Part shown: positions 42,329 to 45,402 of the stretch, in pieces
Layout: each line of letters begins with the position of its first letter
Position numbering within the stretch: the first letter of the stretch is position 1
Assembly: GCA_947385425.1 (NCBI GenBank)
Contig: CANDKY010000017.1
Location: 1 to 45,402 of the forward strand
Reading direction: 5' to 3'
DNA: 45,402 nucleotides
Origin: an uncultured Lachnospiraceae bacterium
GTDB taxonomy: Bacteria; Bacillota; Clostridia; Lachnospirales; Lachnospiraceae
Position numbers and translations under genes: made by a program
Notes under the pieces: generated by a model
What the model was told of the DNA's origin: nothing
The model's input: only the letters and a program-made list of their open reading frames with translations
Databases searched by the model: none

Positions 42329-45235
42329 TTAGAGCGTGTTTGAAAATTCCTTACGCGACTCCGCAATAAGTCCATTCAAAGTTTTCCACAACTTCTCCGC
42401 CATCACCGGTTTCGCCATATGTACATTCATCCCCGCATGCGCAGTCCGCGCCACATCCTCGGCCAGCGTATTTGCCGTCAGCGCTGCAATCGGGACTGCC
42501 GCCGCGTCAGGCCGCCCCATCTTACGGATCGCCTCCGCCGCGCCGCATCCATCCAGGACAGGCATCTGCATATCAAACAACAGCGCATCATAATATCCCA
42601 CTGCCGAATCGCGGAACAGATCCACGGCTTCCTGCCCGTTAACCGCACAATCCACCTCTGCGCCCGCCATCTGCAAAAGCTCCACGGCAATCTCCATATT
42701 CAAAGGGTTATCTTCCGCGACAAGGATACGGCAGCCGGCCAATTCGTCCCCTTCTTCCTCCCCGGCTTCCGCTGCATCCTCCTCCCCGTTTTCACGCCCT
42801 TTCTCCACGGCGTCCCCCGGCGTCCCATCCCCTGACGCTGCCTCCGCCGCCGAATCACCGCCGGTTCCGGCGCCGGAAACCGCAGACCCGGCAGCTTCCG
42901 TTTCGGAATCCCTGTCCGCCAAACCTGCGCCGGCAGTTTCTTTTTCCCCTGATTCCGCTTCCGTTACATCCAATCCCCCAATTTTTTCCCCTGCATTTTC
43001 CGGATCCTTCCACCCGGCAATTCCTGTCCCGGATTCTTTTTCCGCATCTGCCGTTTCCGGCTTTCCCCTCCCGGCAGTTACCGTAACGGCTCTCTCTTTA
43101 ACATCCGCTGTTTCCGGCTCTTTCCTCCCGGCGACTCCCGTCCCGGATTCTCCTCCGGCATCCGTTACAAGAAAAGGTATCGTCACAAGAAAGCTGCTTC
43201 CTTTCCCCAGTTTGCTTTCCGCATGGACCACACCGCCCATCTGCATGACCAGATTCCTGACGATAGCCAGCCCCAATCCTCTTCCGCTCTTCTGTTTCCC
43301 AAACCGCTTCACAGCCGCATAAGGCGCGAACAGTTTCGGAAGGAAATCTTCCGCCATCCCTATCCCGGTGTCCTCCACGGTAAAACTGTAACGCTGGTTC
43401 CCCCGTTCCCCGGTCTGGCCCACCTTCACACAGATCCGATCACCGGTATGAGTGAATTTAACGGCATTGGAAAGAAGCTGATCCAGGACCTGCACCAAAT
43501 ATGACCGGTTCCCGGACACCATCCGGTTTACTATATCCATCTCAACCGAAAGCTCCTTCCCCTCCTGCCCCGCCTGCACACTGTAATCCCCGATACTTTC
43601 CAGCACGGCTTCCCTCAGGTCAAAATCCTGCCATTCCCTCTCCTTGAACCCTTGTTCAACCCTGGAATTTTCCAAAATATCATTAATAAAATCCGAAAGC
43701 TGCCTGGCAGAATCCTTTATTTTCTTAAGGCACGCCATTGCCTTCTCCGACCCGGTGGATGGGTTCTGCACCATATCCGCCATCCCGATAATGATATTCA
43801 GCGGCGTCTTCATCTCATGGCTCATACTGGCAAAAAACTGCTTCTGGGATCTCTCGCTCCTCTCTTCCGCCGCCAAAGCATCCTCCAACAGTTTCTGGTA
43901 CTCCCTTTGATGCTGCTTTTCCTCATGGATTTTCCGGAAACACAGCACCCCTTCCTCCCTGCCAAGACCCTCATCCACCAGCAGGCTTACATTGATCCAG
44001 CGGTATTCCTTCCCGAAACGCCTCAGGAAATCACCGCCGAACCCTTCCGTCTTTTGCTTAATCAGCTCACCGATTTTTTCCCGCGAAAAGCTTTCAAGGA
44101 ACTCCTGCCTGCTCTCCGCATCCATAATACCCGCTACCATACGGATCAAATCCATATATTCCCCATTCACCGGCAGCTTGGCATTGATATACTCCGAACC
44201 CTTCACAATTTCATACGTATTGCGCTCCGCATTCACACGGTAAAAGGCATAATAGGAATTACCCAAAGACCGGGCGATTTCCTTTTCCTTCCTCATCGCC
44301 GCAGACAACTGCCGGTTCCTGTAGTACATCAAAGAGGCAGTCAGCAAAAACAGGGCAAAGACGGCGATATACCAGCCAAAAAGGCTTCTCATGCCTTTTA
44401 GCAGAGCCGCATAAGGCATTGTCATCGCACAGAACCAGCCGTCATGCAGATAGGAAAAATAAACCCCCCGCTTCTCGCCGTTGATACCTAAAATATCATT
44501 ATCCTGCTCCGTCACTTCCCCCTTATCCGCCTTTGTGTATAAATCCAGCGCAAAAGCCTCCAACTGCTCTTCCGTCATCGGAAAATGCGTATTGCCGTAC
44601 AGAAGCTGCCCCCTCGCATCGCACAGATAATAGGCGCCATACTCCGGCAGGCTCTGGTTTTCATGGAATACATGAAAACTATCCTTCCACAAATCAAGGA
44701 TAATCCCGTCACCGCTTTCCAAATCAACAGCCGCCACAGACACTACCCAGTCATCCCTGTTCTCTCCTACATAGGCATCCGTGAAGATAACTCCCCCGCC
44801 CGCCCCTGCCGCCTTCTGATACCATTCGCTCCGGGTATAATCATACTCCTCCATGCCGTCCCACGGCCTTTCCGCTATCAGCCTTCCATTCAAAATCGCA
44901 TAGGCTTCCACCTCCGCTTCGGGCAGTGCTTCCTTCATTTTATAAAAATAATCCCGAACCCACTCCTCTCTTTCCTCTTCCCCAACGCCCATCTCATGCA
45001 TTTCTTCCAGATAAGCCATTCCCAGGCTGACCTCGTTCCGAAACCTGGAAATATTGAGTTCCTCATCCTGCGCAAAGCTATGTACCAAATCCCGCCCCAA
45101 AACGCGGGCACTCTCCAGCAAAGTAGAATACATCCCGCATATACCGATCACTGCCATAACCACAAACAACAGTGCAGCCCCTGCCATAATACGGTTTTTC
45201 CTGCCAAGCTGCCTCATCCAGCCTTTCTTTTCCAT
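42329..45235 (-). CDS. hybrid sensor histidine kinase / response regulator
   Basis: 968 aa. One N-terminal helix (about 17-37), an extracytoplasmic Cache-like sensor, a second helix near 287-307, a PAS-like region, HisKA with FFASMSHEMKTPLN (His near 473) and HATPase with NAVKFTHTG, DTGIGM and GRGLGLAI. A repeat-rich linker of about 120 residues follows, then a receiver domain with VAEDNPLNME and FDMQMPVLDG (Asp near 887). No Hpt or output gene is in the window, so its partner is elsewhere. The last codons (EFSNTL-stop) are within the dispersed repeat. The signal is unknown. Confidence 0.92.
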   Translation of the reverse strand: MEKKGWMRQLGRKNRIMAGAALLFVVMAVIGICGMYSTLLESARVLGRDLVHSFAQDEELNISRFRNEVSLGMAYLEEMHEMGVGEEEREEWVRDYFYKMKEALPEAEVEAYAILNGRLIAERPWDGMEEYDYTRSEWYQKAAGAGGGVIFTDAYVGENRDDWVVSVAAVDLESGDGIILDLWKDSFHVFHENQSLPEYGAYYLCDARGQLLYGNTHFPMTEEQLEAFALDLYTKADKGEVTEQDNDILGINGEKRGVYFSYLHDGWFCAMTMPYAALLKGMRSLFGWYIAVFALFLLTASLMYYRNRQLSAAMRKEKEIARSLGNSYYAFYRVNAERNTYEIVKGSEYINAKLPVNGEYMDLIRMVAGIMDAESRQEFLESFSREKIGELIKQKTEGFGGDFLRRFGKEYRWINVSLLVDEGLGREEGVLCFRKIHEEKQHQREYQKLLEDALAAEERSERSQKQFFASMSHEMKTPLNIIIGMADMVQNPSTGSEKAMACLKKIKDSARQLSDFINDILENSRVEQGFKEREWQDFDLREAVLESIGDYSVQAGQEGKELSVEMDIVNRMVSGNRSYLVQVLDQLLSNAVKFTHTGDRICVKVGQTGERGNQRYSFTVEDTGIGMAEDFLPKLFAPYAAVKRFGKQKSGRGLGLAIVRNLVMQMGGVVHAESKLGKGSSFLVTIPFLVTDAGGESGTGVAGRKEPETADVKERAVTVTAGRGKPETADAEKESGTGIAGWKDPENAGEKIGGLDVTEAESGEKETAGAGLADRDSETEAAGSAVSGAGTGGDSAAEAASGDGTPGDAVEKGRENGEEDAAEAGEEEGDELAGCRILVAEDNPLNMEIAVELLQMAGAEVDCAVNGQEAVDLFRDSAVGYYDALLFDMQMPVLDGCGAAEAIRKMGRPDAAAVPIAALTANTLAEDVARTAHAGMNVHMAKPVMAEKLWKTLNGLIAESRKEFSNTL
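42331..42346 (-). repeat. dispersed repeat, partial copy 3
   Basis: AGAGCGTGTTTGAAAA, the reverse complement of part of 73-97. It includes the stop codon of the histidine kinase gene. Confidence 0.5.
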
Positions 45236-45309
45236 TCCAACGCCCCCGGGAAATTCCTAAAGATAAAATAAAAAAGAGTATAGCGATCTGTCACACAACA
45301 ACTATCAGC

Positions 45310-45338
45310 AGTATACCATTTTTACGCAAATATGTCCA
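45310..45338 (-). promoter_or_regulatory. promoter of the histidine kinase gene
   Basis: On the minus strand TGGACA (45338-45333), 17 bases, TATACT (45315-45310), about 75 bases before the start at 45235. Nothing further is recognised to the window end. Confidence 0.6.
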
Positions 45339-45402
45339 TCCTTACTTTCCAGACATAGATCACGGCCAGTGTCGTTAACTTAAGCTTCCCGTGGTGCCGC
45401 AA

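Overview
The window reads as chromosome of an anaerobic gut-type Firmicute, most likely a Lachnospiraceae (Clostridia). The support is a DUF4364 protein, a DUF5722 protein, a Clostridia-style Rpn/PD-(D/E)XK protein, Gram-positive cell-envelope genes (LytR-CpsA-Psr and class B sortase) and a Gram-positive-type LexA box. No rRNA, tRNA or CRISPR array was seen.

Positions 1-30700 hold two paralogous surface-polysaccharide operons, both on the minus strand and read right to left. Both start with the same module: a class B sortase with a lipoprotein signal, a LytR-CpsA-Psr (LCP) glycan ligase, a secreted protein ending in SPKTGE, a phosphoglycosyl transferase, a phosphoribosyltransferase, a HAD phosphatase, a GT4, a GT2, a Wzy-like polymerase and a Wzx-like flippase. 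Operon 1 (155-15921) adds a TupA-type ATP-grasp, a second sugar-transfer ATP-grasp, an MBOAT acyltransferase and an SGNH/DltD-like partner. Operon 2 (17973-30638) instead has a GT-C (family 39-like) glycosyltransferase. The model is a lipid-linked repeat unit built in the cytosol, probably ribofuranosylated by the PRT/HAD pair, flipped and polymerised, then attached by LCP and/or sortase to the envelope or to the SPKTG protein.

Each operon is preceded by a segment of about 340 bp bounded by 25-bp inverted repeats (16176-16564 and 30693-31084). Each segment carries one strong promoter (TTGATT, 17 bp, TARCAT with an extended -10) and two pairs of TGACGG direct repeats. This is the layout of a phase-variable invertible promoter. 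As assembled, both promoters point away from their operons, so both would be OFF if these are the only promoters. No recombinase gene is in the window.

Two intergenic elements are conserved between the operons although neighbouring spacer is not. Element A lies after the SPKTG gene and has a strong GNRA-capped hairpin plus two 12-bp palindromes. Element B is 36 identical bases before the SPKTG gene. Both look like RNA-level control of the operon.

Between the operons lies an Rpn-family protein (16779-17909). From 31426 the content is more ordinary: a DtxR-type regulator, a membrane spermidine-synthase-like protein, a zinc-ribbon membrane protein with a structured leader and a nearby LexA-like box, malic enzyme, a TIGR01212 radical SAM protein, DUF4364, DUF5722, RarA, an aldo/keto reductase with ferredoxin-type clusters and a hybrid histidine kinase.
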